DNA from: an uncultured Prevotellaceae bacterium
GTDB taxonomy: Bacteria; Bacteroidota; Bacteroidia; Bacteroidales; Bacteroidaceae
Length of the DNA stretch: 63,476 bases
Direction: 5' to 3'
Assembly (NCBI GenBank): GCA_946405695.1
Contig: CAMJIA010000004.1
Span: 1 to 63,476 of the forward strand
This document shows, piece by piece, positions 31,101 to 37,847 of the stretch (position 1 is the stretch's first letter; each line of letters starts with the position of its first letter). The position numbers were made by a program, and so were the translations under genes. The notes beneath the pieces were generated by a model. The model saw nothing but the letters and a program-made list of their open reading frames with translations. It was not told the origin of the DNA and did not search any database.

Positions 31101-32650
31101 GCCGTCGTGGGATCACTACCATCGGTGGTGTAGTAGATAGTGGCACCAGCAGTGGCAGTACTCATGGTGAGCACATAATCAGCCAAAGCGAAGGTTGGCT
31201 GCTCGCAGAACACATTAGCAATCGTTTGCTTGGTCTGGAACTCATCCCAACGGTTCGATGCCTTGTAATTATTCAAGGCACTCGACTTGACATAGAGCGT
31301 TGCCTGCTGCAAGATGTCGAGGAAAGCATTGCCGTCATTGTCACTGCTCATCTCAGGGGGAGTCATCGGTAGAGCATAGACGCTGGTCAGTTTGACACAC
31401 TCCGTAAATGCATACTTGCCGATACTGGTAACATTCTCTGGGATAGTGATAGTAGTCAACGATTGACAGGTGTTGAAAGCCCGTTCGCTAATTGTTGTCA
31501 GTGTTGTTGGCAGACTGACAGTAGACAGGGCATAGTCATCATCGAAGGCACCTACGGGAATCATGGTGACCCCTTCTGGTATAGACACAGAGAGCAGGTT
31601 GTCACAAGCAAAGAATACTTGATTTCCCAGCGTCTCAACACCTTCGGGTATTGTTACAGAAGTGAGTGCATCACAATTGTAGAAAGCATTCTCGCCAATA
31701 CTCTTCACAGTTGACGGGATGTTGATGCTACGTAGAGATTTACAGTCATAGAATGTGGCTCTGGGGATGTCTGCCAATGTAGCCGGTAACGTAACATTGG
31801 TTAAAGTCGAACAACCAGTAAACAGACCATAACCTATAGAAGTTACACTATTAGGGATACGAATTGTCTTGAGTTGAGAACAAGATTGGAATGCTTCATT
31901 ACCAATCGACTTCAAAGTACTGGGCAGGATTATAGAAGTCAAAGCATTACAACAATTATAAAATGCCTGATTTCCAATCGTCTCCAATCCTTCATTCAGG
32001 CTGACGTTCTTCAGATTATAGCAATAGGTGAAGGCACTCGCTTCAATCGTCTTCACACTGGAAGGCAACGTAATGTCGTATAGCTTGTCGCAATTATCGA
32101 ATGCATTTTTACCAATAGAGGTAATGGTATTGGGCAGACTGATACTCGTCATATTATCAGCATTATTAAATGCCTGATTGCCGATGCGTACTACTGTATA
32201 ATGCTTGCCAGCATATTCTATCGTTGGAGGTATCGTAATATCCCCTTCGTACTCCCCGGTCTGACGGGGACTCACCTCCACAACATCATCCAAAGTGTTG
32301 GGTGCCAACTGATAGTATATATTATTATTTAGGAAGCGGCTTTCAACACTTGCCGTTCCATACTGAGCGACCGAAGACCACTCGCCATCTTTCTCAGCAG
32401 CAGCCCAAACATTCAACGAACGGTTGATCTGGAAAGGTTCCGTGTACTTATATCGTTTAGACGAGGTGGATGGATCGGTTCCATCTACCGTATAATAAAT
32501 AGTAGCGGCATCAATACATGACATGGTAAAAGTCCTGGTATATGAATCATAGTATACAGAAGGTGGATTAACAGCCCATGCCATAACAGTACCCATAACG
32601 GCCAGAACGATAGTGGCCAAAATTCTATGTAGCTTACTCATAATTTTCAT
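19166..32650 (-). CDS. Giant BspA-like LRR / chitobiase-C-repeat surface protein
   Basis: 4,494 residues, continuously open over 13.5 kb. A signal peptide (cleavage near MAWA-VNPP) is followed by five BspA/TpLRR-type leucine-rich blocks with units like LTSVTIPEGVETLGNQVF (DNA about 32180-31370, 30330-29500, 28460-27650, 26610-25850, 24800-24110). Each block is preceded by a linker of the type FYRLVDNxLxNEVEVTxG. I count 23 clear YYTLDGxxPT repeats of the chitobiase/hexosaminidase C-terminal (CHB_HEX_C) type: one at the start, two between successive LRR blocks, and 14 in an array after the last block (about 23950-20480). The C-terminus has a non-repeat region and the tail IFDLSGRRV...NGKKTVVK, which resembles type-IX-secretion sorting tails. 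It is probably a surface adhesin or glycan-binding protein; ligand unknown. Confidence 0.9.
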   Translation of the reverse strand: MKIMSKLHRILATIVLAVMGTVMAWAVNPPSVYYDSYTRTFTMSCIDAATIYYTVDGTDPSTSSKRYKYTEPFQINRSLNVWAAAEKDGEWSSVAQYGTASVESRFLNNNIYYQLAPNTLDDVVEVSPRQTGEYEGDITIPPTIEYAGKHYTVVRIGNQAFNNADNMTSISLPNTITSIGKNAFDNCDKLYDITLPSSVKTIEASAFTYCYNLKNVSLNEGLETIGNQAFYNCCNALTSIILPSTLKSIGNEAFQSCSQLKTIRIPNSVTSIGYGLFTGCSTLTNVTLPATLADIPRATFYDCKSLRSINIPSTVKSIGENAFYNCDALTSVTIPEGVETLGNQVFFACDNLLSVSIPEGVTMIPVGAFDDDYALSTVSLPTTLTTISERAFNTCQSLTTITIPENVTSIGKYAFTECVKLTSVYALPMTPPEMSSDNDGNAFLDILQQATLYVKSSALNNYKASNRWDEFQTKQTIANVFCEQPTFALADYVLTMSTATAGATIYYTTDGSDPTTASTAYTDPIPFMQNGTIRAIAVKEGMDNSTVSEFVKSNYKTPYPVATMDENFMVSITCESPDIEGFPETQIYYVINTDYYDINLSDSRWQLYDGQPIQLTRPQYIHVYAARDRWNASEQKFYDFSSNYSTTKPSIQWVSEKSKIHLYSYDADATVYYTLDGTDPTAKSAVYNPDDSIAINRNVIIKCIAMRPGHFDSDIASQTITNVAQTFYEGGFYYRLRDNMTADEVEVTRGENHQYQGDVVIERYVEHNGTKFAVTRIGNNAFYDNEKLTSVTLHDGINSIGVSAFQECDALTAVDVPGSVKSIEREAFRSCINLRAVTLHEGLETIGNAVFYNCYNLPSLTLPNTLKTIGEGAFQECRGFRELHIPDGVTSIGNGAFDGCTSLVSIHLPAALSVISHSMFSSCSSLLSIDIPASVKTIEYNAFRNCYALVSVSLPVGLETLGEYVFCGCSKLLSVTIPEGVTLIPNYAFQDCYALTTVSLPKSLQTIGHRAFLNCSMQAITLPENLTTIGTEAFFYCNNLSDIYCLGQNAPTLDGGDGNQAFANVSTHATLHVKKAAEGNYKVAKHWNKFTSFELFDNIMAAQPTFKLENYKLSISTATDGASIYYTTDGTEPTTASTQYSAPINFWKNGTVKAIAVKEGMDNSLVGEFKKEDLKVAMPVVTMDENFKVTMTCEQPDIEDFPEVRIKYVVNNDTYSIKADDERWQIYDGTPIQLTRPSYVHYYAERDGWISTEQAYEDFQSAYYTSTPSIDWNRYTQKAYIYSYDSYFKDATVYYTLDGSDPTRESLVYNPSDSIPIARNLIVKAFAVRDGHFDSEIATRSITEVTKTFSKNGIFYRLVDNVLTNEVEVTSGNKPYEGDIVILDKVNYAGVDYDVTRIGKEAFYNQSSMTSITLPATIKSIGESAFRGCHGLTELEFPASVKVLEYNSLCRCENLVKVTLHDGLEEIGADVFYDCPKLANIQLPSTLKSIGKTAFYYCVQITRMDIPNSVTSIGDKAFEGCSKLTSVTLPTALTELANGIFLSSALKSIVIPAGMTTIGSQAFYNCQSLSSVTIPASVQTIKSEAFRDCRALTSISIPEGVTTIEDNTFYGCSLLTTVQLPSTLTTISNNAFQNCAVMPNVTLPENLKTIDTYAFHGCTALNSVYSLAATPPTLNGDGNTNAFATVSGEATLYTKSGDKEKYENANHWSSFKELTAFENVPCAQPTFTLENFRLTMKSNTAGATIYYTTDDSEPTTQSLKYTAPIPLLQNDTIRAIAVADGFAPSLVSDFRKADYKVDVPTVSLSDDLVMTITYGGATEELAPVRIYYKENTDRYYSWGDKPWILYEGPIQLMKPRYYRVMAQRDGWLDSNESDTYDYYTNYRLDAPQMKWEKDATTGVGTITLSYYNENSEGDFYYTLDGTDPTKENGTLYTEPFEVIRNLTVNAVAVKDKHFNSTITSREITDVNRTFYVNKVWYRLTDNSLANEVEVTNGNIAYEGDVTIPETVTIQDVAYDVVGVGYRAFYSQGNVTSITLPASITYIGEEAFYNADKLQTIDIPEKVKSIGNNAFYNCDILATVTLHEGLESIGVTAFYSMPALKTIVIPSTVTTIGNGAFYNCTSLTSAVLPAGLKAIPETIFRDNKQLADITLPTALETIGSYAFAGTAITTMQLPATVTQLGDGVFNGCKQLTNMVIPEGVTELGKALFAYCSVLTSVTLPTTLQRVGKESFYNCPSLESIVLPASLKTIGSGAFNDCPKLMSVYSQATTPATIEGDPNSSYPYDRDAFNTIKTKAMLYVPETAVNAYKNKQFWQEFGDRIVGSDQIPCEQPTFELADFKLTIQSLTDGASIYYTNDGSNPDANAIPYTAPIALLKNDTIHAVAIKDGMATSPIAKFYKNDYKVNVPVATLSDDLVMTITCEIPDVEGLPATSIYYKEASDYQYRQGAWSQLPLNLYEGPVQMTQPRYIRVMAKRVGWLDSDESEIHNYYTNYRLEKPEIKWSLENKEFTITNNNADAKVYYTLDGTTPSAENGTEYTEPVSLIRNLQIKAVAVQDKHFNSEVDSFKVEGVNFQFMADGIYYRLLDYTLENNVEVVRPSGVTYSGDIVINPIVTYKEVEYTVTGIAKETFYDCDGLTSIKLPATLQTIGSWAFYSCNNLEEIEIPASLKTITYRMLSECANLKQVVLHDGLETIEEYAFAGCLNISEMIIPNSVKLLKEYTFNGCSKLEKVVLPTQLEVIPNYAFAGTAIMGIDIPSTVKRIGNNAFDGCRQLRSISLPEGLTEIERYTFYECTSMTTVELPSTLQTIGYQAFTLARSLENVILPATLTSIETSAFAGCTAIDRIYSLAANPPALPDNDNPFSNITSTATLYVLESPNDDVRTAYKQTKYWGDFNSGKGIQTFKDVPCAQPTFAYENFMLSMESKTQGVSIYYTTDNTEPTVNSIPYLEPIAVLKNDTIRAMAIGEGWGQSLTSVFRKNDYKVATPTATISTDFVVTLNCEAPEVQGLPETKIYYNQNRTSNQAGEEWTLYQEPIKMLTAGYIHVKAVRDGWIDSEISHNNYYTNYYLEKPSFSPNFTSISYMPADTTITLSHLQENVQIYYTLDGSDPNVNGVLYTAPIKPQHNVNVVAIAKREGSINSDPEQREYKWFTVPTPTITIEHLAAVMKVEKPTYAKIYYTLDGSNPTVESTLYTEPVALSKDCKIRAIAIADKWNDSSVGSFNSPTGFLRKDYTVVTPTFGTRQVVDGVMVENADSVLNIKTTTADATIYYTLDGSTPTVNSLKYENGIKLTENCIVKAFAAKEDMFDSEMIEAEVEWFTVKQPHIVFNGKYVEMSDDTEDAVVYYTIDGTTPDTKSKVYQKPFALEAEQIVVRAIGVKEDWKNSEVSSLTYNPGKNYCETPGITRIAGTNKVQMTTRTEGAKIYFTSDGLNPTVNSTLYTAEIEVTDNCTLKAMAADSLLYDSEVTTFVVDWFKADQPAITAAGIFVTITAPKEGSRIYYTLDGSEPTTGSTLYEGTLTMKGSCTIKAIAAFDNFNNSSVAVFNYYASDYTCGLPTFTRDGNTVSIASNPVEGTTIYYTLDGTTPSTASSVFTEPIAVDHNITIKAMAVNDKLFTSEVADYEVNWFTTDAPVIAFDGIFATMTCATPNSRIYYTLDGSSPTAESFLFTSAITMTGSCTVKAIAVRDNFNNSAVTSMSFDKASNTVSTPQFTKNVNAVSIKVTQTEGTIIYYTLDGTTPTAESSIYTEPVQMTENCTLKAVALNEKLFTSEVATFDVDWFKVETPVIAFDGIFATMTCATPNSRIYYTLDGSSPTAESFLFTSAITMTGSCTVKAIAMRDNFNSSAVTSVSFDKASNTVAMPQFKRNGNLITITTSTMTEGTTIYYTVDASEPTAESAVYSEPVPVVENCTLKAVAMNDKLYASETSSFNIDWFKVETPVLSINGNTLTMSCGTPGAVIYYEYDDIPTLKSTVYNGPITLVDNRTIFAIAVKENFNDSEMAGATPDIFVCTEPTFAYNGRYLQVETGEGMTIHYTTDGSKPTEDSEVCTGQIEIKDVCTVRAIATRKDFRDSPESSYNVTYVYTGEEASQSEAGHLADMFQWIGSTENVESLPVSGKVNADDLKFIRSIKSLRHLDMTESTYEGTALPDEAFAGMQLISYQSPKQLSAAGDHLFRGCDQLAAVVWNANITVPETAIEDIKHNPNFLLYVNSRIYAPSSYKGNLISGGQASSITLQDTESGENFCCPVRFYTQQISYTHNYSQDTEEGETCGWETISLPFDVQSITHEKRGSLAPFARGEDVTQFRPFWLYELKETGFSRASEIQAYTPYIISMPNSPNYADDYILAGNVTFTATNTYVEADMARSAMKGSLTFAPAMQRQEKSENVLAINLEDYTDDDQVFHRSGSAFVPNMRMVRPFEAYAVAGGAGARSLDLNSYLWGDVTDMMRIEMDKLIDIAKNRRIFDLSGRRVSETSVKNKAKLDHQRIYIINGKKTVVK
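21153..21274. repeat. Intragenic direct repeat, copy 1
   Basis: About 122 bp almost identical to 21612-21733 (one difference seen), exactly 459 bp apart, equal to two CHB_HEX repeats (153 codons). Other repeats of the array are much more diverged, so this is a recent internal duplication or gene conversion. Confidence 0.85.
21612..21733. repeat. Intragenic direct repeat, copy 2
   Basis: Second copy of the 21153-21274 segment; both encode a CHB_HEX unit with SRIYYTLDGSSPTAESFLF. Confidence 0.85.
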
Positions 32651-32674
32651 CTTTATATATTAATAAGGTGTACA

Positions 32675-33919
32675 TTATAAATCAGGTGTAGGATTCTCGT
32701 CTTCTCCTGGAGTCTTACCCTCCGTAGTGAAAGTGGCATCAGCACTATAGCCTATGCCGTTGGCATTGCGAACCCATGCACGGACGTGGTAGGTCTTGCC
32801 GGAGGTGAGACCGGTAAGCTGGGTGGTGAGCTCTCCGCTCTGACCCTCGACACCAGCCACCTTCACGGACTTGTCATTCACCGTGGGGTTAGCCTGCAGG
32901 GAATAGCAGAAGCCACCCTCGCTGGCATCCAGCGAACTGGTGAAAGTGCTCTGCAGCGTGGCCTCGTAACGGGTGATACCAGTAACGACGGGCTGTGTCA
33001 GCGACGGGACTGTAGCACCAGCTTGCGTGATGACACACGTACGCTCCAAACGGCCTGAAGAGGTGGTGACGCGGATATTGGCGACACGGGCTTCACTTGT
33101 GACGTTGTCGGTCAGCGTGATGCGCACAGGACCTTCATTCGAACCGCTTCTGGTCTCCAACGTCAACCATGTGGTAACATCGGCAGTGACAGTCCAGTCG
33201 GCATTACCCAGCACCTGGAACGAATACTCACGGCCCTTGGCGACGGCATCGATGCGCTCTGGCTCGATGGTCATGGTGACGTTCTTGCCAACCTGAGAGA
33301 CATTGATCTGGGCTGCGGTTCCGCTGTTACCCGTCACCGTGAACACGGCATTGCGCTCATACTCGGTGGTGTTCTTCTGGGCAATGACGGTGACACTGCC
33401 GTTGTCAGTACCACCCTCGGTGCTCAGCGACAGCCAGTCGGCACCACCGGTGATGGTCCACTGGGTGTTACTGGTAACAGTAAACACCTGTTCACCGCCA
33501 TCCTCACCGAAGGTAAGGGTGCGGGTACTGACGTCCATGCTCTCATTGTTGCGGCCCTGCGTCAGCGTGATGATACGCTCCAGGCCACCATCAGTAGTGA
33601 CTCTTATCTCACAACTGCGCTCATTCAGAGACGAGGGGTTTGCACCGGTGGTGACCTCTACATCGGCTGTGCCTACGCCCTGGACAGGACTTACCTGAAC
33701 CCAGTCGACACCCTCGGTGATGCGCCAGGGACAATCGGCCTCGATATGAAGCGTGGTGCTGGCGTGATTGCCGCTCATGACGATGTCCGTGACCTTCATA
33801 TAGTCGGTACTGACGGTGCCTTCGTCGCTATTACTCGTACAGGACAGCAGAAGCGCTGTGGCAAGGACGCTGAGAGAAACTCTCAACGCGCTGTTGGTAT
33901 AGGGAATTATCTGTTTCAT
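32675..33919 (-). CDS. BACON-domain lipoprotein
   Basis: A 414-residue lipoprotein: the signal peptide ends in lipobox LLLSC (Cys near residue 27), followed by TSNSDEG. Three BACON-type domains follow (about residues 40-125, 130-212, 215-305), each with a W-x-I/V core and LxLxxxxGxxxG (NTQWTITGGADWLSLSTEGG) and ending in a VTQ/ITQ-x-G strand. A C-terminal fibronectin-III-like domain ends LTSGKTYHVRAWVRNANGIG. BACON domains are carbohydrate- or mucin-binding/spacer modules of Bacteroidota surface proteins. The gene lies 24 bp before the giant and 26 bp after the PEGA gene, so it is probably part of the same surface assembly. Confidence 0.88.
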   Translation of the reverse strand: MKQIIPYTNSALRVSLSVLATALLLSCTSNSDEGTVSTDYMKVTDIVMSGNHASTTLHIEADCPWRITEGVDWVQVSPVQGVGTADVEVTTGANPSSLNERSCEIRVTTDGGLERIITLTQGRNNESMDVSTRTLTFGEDGGEQVFTVTSNTQWTITGGADWLSLSTEGGTDNGSVTVIAQKNTTEYERNAVFTVTGNSGTAAQINVSQVGKNVTMTIEPERIDAVAKGREYSFQVLGNADWTVTADVTTWLTLETRSGSNEGPVRITLTDNVTSEARVANIRVTTSSGRLERTCVITQAGATVPSLTQPVVTGITRYEATLQSTFTSSLDASEGGFCYSLQANPTVNDKSVKVAGVEGQSGELTTQLTGLTSGKTYHVRAWVRNANGIGYSADATFTTEGKTPGEDENPTPDL

Positions 33920-33945
33920 CGTGGTATGTATTTTGAGTCAGTATG

Positions 33946-35472
33946 CTAGAATGTTGCCATAATGCCGAGGGAAGCGGCAAAACCGCCCTGGCTGAAGTCT
34001 GCCTGTGTAGAGATGAGGTCGAAGCTCTTGTCCTTGCTCATGGCGATGCCGTACTCAGGGGCAACAAACACATAGACATGCTTCATGGGAACAGCCAGGA
34101 ACTTGGCACCGATGGTCAAGGTCTTGCACGAGGCACCGTCGCCAAAGTTGACGCTGCCGTCCTCCTGCTTGGCAGTCAACATGTTCACCGAATAGCCCAC
34201 CTGGGGGACAACAGCCATCTTGCGGGTCAAAAGGACCTGGTAGCCGTACTTCACACCGATGCTGTTCATCTTATACGACAGACGGCTCTGGTAGTTGCCA
34301 CTCTCGTCGTAGGTATTGACAGAATTGGAACTACTGAAGCCGAAGGTATAGCTCAGCTGTACATCGTGGTTACGATAGGTGGCGCCCAGAATACCCGTGG
34401 CACCAGACAGACCACGAACGGTATAGCCCGCACCGAAATAGAAAGCGAAGGGCTTGAAGTACTGGATGGGCTGCAGTTCGATGGTATCCTTGGTGACCTG
34501 ATTGCGCTCCAGCGTGTACTCACGGCTTTGGGAAACATAGCCCTTCTTCTGGAAAGTGAACTGGTGGGAGCCAATGAGCACGGGGGTATGCTCAGACAAG
34601 TCAATGTACTTACCACGCTCATCGATGGATGACACACCCTGAGGACGGGTATAGACGCTCAAATAACCGGTATAGGGAGAAGGCGCGATAGCATTGATGG
34701 TGTGTTTCTGACCGCGCTTCACGGTGAACGACGTCTTCGAGTCCTCGTAGTTAGCCTTGCGGGTCTCGACAACATAGCTGCCTTCCTTCAGCTGCGTGTC
34801 CCAAAGACCGCTGGCAACGCGCTTACCTTGGAAGATGATATCGGCATTATTGTCAACAAGCACACGAACGTCGCCATAGAGGTGGCTCATATCCTTCATC
34901 TCCACATCGATGGAAAGTGACTTCTTGTCGGAAGTGACGTACTGCTCCACAGTTCCCTCAATCTTACCGTTTATGGCATGGATAGTGTGCTTACCATAGT
35001 TCAGGTACTTATTATAGACGGGAACCTGACCCACATACTCGTTGTCGATATAAATCTCGGACTTCGCGACAGGCGCAGTGATAGTGGCATAGACACCGGT
35101 ACCGATATCCAGCAGCATCTCGTAGGTCTTAGCGCCTTCGATTGGGACTGGGTAGGCGTAATTACGAAGCACGCCAAAAGCGGAATGGCTGATAGTCAGA
35201 CGCTGAGCACGGCGGGGAACATAAAGCCAGATCTCACCGGCTTTGTTCTCAACAGCAACAATACCCAAAGAACCGCCGTCGAAACTGAAGCCGGTCTCAG
35301 GAGTTACTATCTTGATAAGGGCAGCGGTCTCACCGTTCTCGTCGGTCTTGGAAGTACCATAACGGTTGGCCGTCAGGTCATTGGTAAGCTCACTGAACTG
35401 GACGACCTTCATGTTCTGGGCCATCAATGAGCTGCTCACCCAAAGGGAAAAGAAGAGTAATAGGTTTCTCAT
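33946..35472 (-). CDS. PEGA-domain outer-membrane beta-barrel protein
   Basis: A 508-residue exported protein (signal MRNLLLFFSLWVSSSLMAQ). The middle contains PEGA-like repeats: SEIYIDNEYVGQVPVYNKYL (~residue 140), a related VDNNADIIFQGKRVASGLWD, and GYLSVYTRPQGVSSIDERGK with TPVLIGSHQFTFQKKGY. The last ~170 residues alternate in beta-barrel fashion (YFGAGYTVRGLSGATGILGA ... AASLGIMATF) and end in Phe, as outer-membrane barrels do. It is the first gene of the 18-kb operon and may anchor the other surface proteins; that is inferred from position and barrel. Confidence 0.8.
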   Translation of the reverse strand: MRNLLLFFSLWVSSSLMAQNMKVVQFSELTNDLTANRYGTSKTDENGETAALIKIVTPETGFSFDGGSLGIVAVENKAGEIWLYVPRRAQRLTISHSAFGVLRNYAYPVPIEGAKTYEMLLDIGTGVYATITAPVAKSEIYIDNEYVGQVPVYNKYLNYGKHTIHAINGKIEGTVEQYVTSDKKSLSIDVEMKDMSHLYGDVRVLVDNNADIIFQGKRVASGLWDTQLKEGSYVVETRKANYEDSKTSFTVKRGQKHTINAIAPSPYTGYLSVYTRPQGVSSIDERGKYIDLSEHTPVLIGSHQFTFQKKGYVSQSREYTLERNQVTKDTIELQPIQYFKPFAFYFGAGYTVRGLSGATGILGATYRNHDVQLSYTFGFSSSNSVNTYDESGNYQSRLSYKMNSIGVKYGYQVLLTRKMAVVPQVGYSVNMLTAKQEDGSVNFGDGASCKTLTIGAKFLAVPMKHVYVFVAPEYGIAMSKDKSFDLISTQADFSQGGFAASLGIMATF

Positions 35473-35520
35473 ATCTGTTAATAGTAATTGTTTTAGAATG
35501 CAATCTGGTTATTATTGGGG

Positions 35521-35528
35521 CAAAGATA
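35521..35528 (-). promoter_or_regulatory. -7 box of the giant surface-protein operon
   Basis: TATCTTTG on the minus strand, 48 bp upstream of the PEGA gene start. No clear TTTG -33 element; the region upstream is A/T-rich. Confidence 0.6.
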
Positions 35529-35593
35529 GTAAATTAATATTAAGAAATAAAGGATGACGTGTTAAAATTTCCTAAAATAGAATTAGAGGATAC

Positions 35594-35620
35594 TTGGTTC
35601 GATTATTTTTACTATATTTG
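35594..35620 (+). promoter_or_regulatory. Promoter of the divergent exported-protein pair
   Basis: TATATTTG (35613-35620) with a TTG at 35594-35596; the 16-bp spacing is shorter than usual. Transcription would start near 35627, upstream of the gene at 35666. Confidence 0.55.
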
Positions 35621-35665
35621 CAGCGTGTTAAGTCAAATACTAATCACTAACCAAAAACAACGATT

Positions 35666-36292
35666 ATGAAAAGATTATTGATGTTATTGATGGCTTTTTG
35701 CCTGGTAATCCCCACAATGAACGCTCAAAATAAGGTTTTGGAAAAGGCAAGACAGAAAGAGTACAAAACGAAGATGAAGCAGTTCAAAAAGGAGAAATGG
35801 CAGGTTTTCGGTACCAGTCGCTCCCTCGACGTTGCCCTATTGGCACATTATGACAAACTGAACACTCTGGGGGATGAAGCTCAGGAGGTTATGGGTGTAG
35901 CAACCAAGGTAAAATCAAAGAACATTGGTCACCAGATGGCTATCAACAATGCTTGTCTGACCTATGCGCAACAAGCAGGCAGTCATTTGAAAGGTCGCGT
36001 AGTCAGTGACATTATGGGAAATGCCACCGATACGGATGGAGAGTTTGATAAGATGTATTCTGCCTATGAACGTTTGGTTGAAAAAGAGATTAGAGGTGAA
36101 CTGAAAGAGTCGTTCAGCATCATTCGTAGCAATGGTGACGGCACTTTCGAGATACAGAGCTTTTTCATCGTAAACGAGAAAGCTGCCTCGATAGCCCGCC
36201 AACGTGCCTTGGAGAATGCAGCGCGGGAGTCGGCACTAGCCCAGAAGTATGCAGAAAAAGTTAGCGAGTTTGTTAAGGAAGGCGTTAAATAA
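35666..36292 (+). CDS. Small exported LPP20-like protein
   Basis: 208 residues with signal peptide MKRLLMLLMAFCLVIPTMNA-Q. The mature part is helical and lysine-rich at first (KARQKEYKTKMKQFKKEKWQ), then VFGTSRSLDVALLAHYDKL and repeated A-rich helices up to the C-terminus (ENAARESALAQKYAEKVSEF). The pattern of small exported protein with Ala-rich helices and a central strand region resembles LPP20-like proteins, and the same fold type closes the divergent operon (17280-19142). No catalytic motif. It is followed after 30 bp by a transglutaminase-like gene, so the two are cotranscribed. Confidence 0.55.
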   Translation: MKRLLMLLMAFCLVIPTMNAQNKVLEKARQKEYKTKMKQFKKEKWQVFGTSRSLDVALLAHYDKLNTLGDEAQEVMGVATKVKSKNIGHQMAINNACLTYAQQAGSHLKGRVVSDIMGNATDTDGEFDKMYSAYERLVEKEIRGELKESFSIIRSNGDGTFEIQSFFIVNEKAASIARQRALENAARESALAQKYAEKVSEFVKEGVK

Positions 36293-36322
36293 GAATCAAA
36301 GAATGACTTATTTCGATTGCAA

Positions 36323-37846
36323 ATGAGGAACAAGTGCCTACTTATCTTATTATGGATTGGCTGTTGCACTGTAAAGGCACAGACCAATCCTTTTTTGAAG
36401 GACTTTCAGGAGTTCCGCGAAGGTGTAAAGTCGGACTACCAGAAATTCCTGGAAGAGGCTAACCGTGGATATGTCGCATTGTTGAGGGGGGAATGGAAAG
36501 AAACGGATGCAAGTGGAAAGCTGATACAGCCTAAGGAGGACAAGGTGAAGCCTATCGTACTAAAAGAGGTAAAGAAAGAGAAACCTGTCGAAGAGAAACC
36601 TGTCGAAGAGAAACCTGTCGAAGAGAAACCTGTCGAAGAGAAACCTGCTCCAGTAGAAGTCAAAGTCACCCCAGTGCAGATTCCAGAACCTACACCACAG
36701 CCAGAACCCGTCGTACCTATTGCTGAAAACAAAGAAGGTAAAGAAGAACCTTTTAGTTTCAGTTTCTTTGGCACTCCGATGCAGGCAAGGCTTGACAAGC
36801 AGAATCATTACTCCTTAGTGAAATGCGATAAGGACGGTATTGCTGACGCTTGGGAGATGATGGTCAAAAAGGACTATAGCAATACGATGGTCGACTGTCT
36901 GGCCCTGCGTGAACAATACAAATTAAATGACTGGGCATACCTGCAGATGCTAGACAGTCTGACGACTTCCTGCTTTGGAAGAAAGACCAATGAGTCGGTC
37001 ATGCTGATGAGTTTTCTGTATCAACAGTCAGGATATGATATGCGTATCGGCATAGAGGACGACAAATTGTATATGCTCTTTGCCAGCAACTTCACTATCT
37101 ATGGTGAGCCGTACTACACTCGCGATAACAAAGATTATTTTATCTATGCAAGAACCAGCAACCAGCCAAGAATGCTGATTTGCAATGCTGGTTTCCCCCA
37201 CGAGCAGAAGCTCTCGCTATTGATGAAAGAACCGGTACAACTGGCATATGCACCCTCAACTGCCCGACGTCTAAAATCGGAGAGATACAAGGAAATGGAT
37301 GTTGAGCTCAGCACGAACAAGAACATCGTTGATTTCTATAACAGTTATCCATCGGCAAGAATCGGTGAGAACAAGATGACTCGATGGGGCATGTTAGCAA
37401 GAACACCTTTCTATAATGATACTCGCGAACAGGTATTGACCGTTCTGAAGGAGAAAATTAACGGTAAGAGCCAGCGTGATGCAGTCGAACGACTGCTGAA
37501 CTGGCTTCAGACTGCTTTCGAATATGAATTTGATGAAACTGTCTGGGGACATGACAGGGCTTTCTTCGCTGAGGAGACACTCTATTACCCTTATGACGAC
37601 TGTGAAGATCGGAGCATCTTGCTGTCACGACTCATCACTGACCTACTGGGAATGGAATGTATCCTAGTGTATTACCCTGGCCATTTGGCAATGGCTGTTC
37701 ATTTCGATGAAGAAATAAAAGGTGACTACATCGACTTTAAGGGAAAACGTTATATTGTCTGCGACCCCACCTATATCGGTGCATCTATAGGAATGACGAT
37801 GCCCGACATGGACAATAGTACCGCAGAGGTCGTTATCGTAAAATAG
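36323..37846 (+). CDS. Exported transglutaminase-like protein with PVEEK repeats
   Basis: 507 residues from MRNKCLLILLWIGCCTVKAQ (signal peptide); an ATG two codons earlier is less likely. A charged/proline linker with four perfect PVEEK repeats (~residues 86-109) runs on into APVEVKVTPVQIPEPTPQPE, like the periplasm-spanning part of TonB. The C-terminal domain carries a transglutaminase/papain-type triad: Cys in DDCEDRSILLSRLI (~432), His in YYPGHLAMAVHFDEE (~455), Asp in YIVCDPTYIGA (~481). It could cleave or cross-link surface proteins made by the neighbouring operon; the target is unknown. It ends one base before the convergent dusB stop. Confidence 0.75.
   Translation: MRNKCLLILLWIGCCTVKAQTNPFLKDFQEFREGVKSDYQKFLEEANRGYVALLRGEWKETDASGKLIQPKEDKVKPIVLKEVKKEKPVEEKPVEEKPVEEKPVEEKPAPVEVKVTPVQIPEPTPQPEPVVPIAENKEGKEEPFSFSFFGTPMQARLDKQNHYSLVKCDKDGIADAWEMMVKKDYSNTMVDCLALREQYKLNDWAYLQMLDSLTTSCFGRKTNESVMLMSFLYQQSGYDMRIGIEDDKLYMLFASNFTIYGEPYYTRDNKDYFIYARTSNQPRMLICNAGFPHEQKLSLLMKEPVQLAYAPSTARRLKSERYKEMDVELSTNKNIVDFYNSYPSARIGENKMTRWGMLARTPFYNDTREQVLTVLKEKINGKSQRDAVERLLNWLQTAFEYEFDETVWGHDRAFFAEETLYYPYDDCEDRSILLSRLITDLLGMECILVYYPGHLAMAVHFDEEIKGDYIDFKGKRYIVCDPTYIGASIGMTMPDMDNSTAEVVIVK
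36578..36647. repeat. 15-bp coding tandem repeat (PVEEK)
   Basis: Four perfect copies of GAGAAACCTGTCGAA (36578-36637) plus a partial fifth. Even the third codon positions are identical, which indicates recent expansion; units are multiples of three so length changes stay in frame. Confidence 0.95.
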
Positions 37847-37847
37847 G

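Noticed and set aside
19166..32650. Possible CRISPR-like array in the periodic region
   Set aside because: The repeats are in-frame protein repeats with variable units; there are no constant short repeats with unique spacers.
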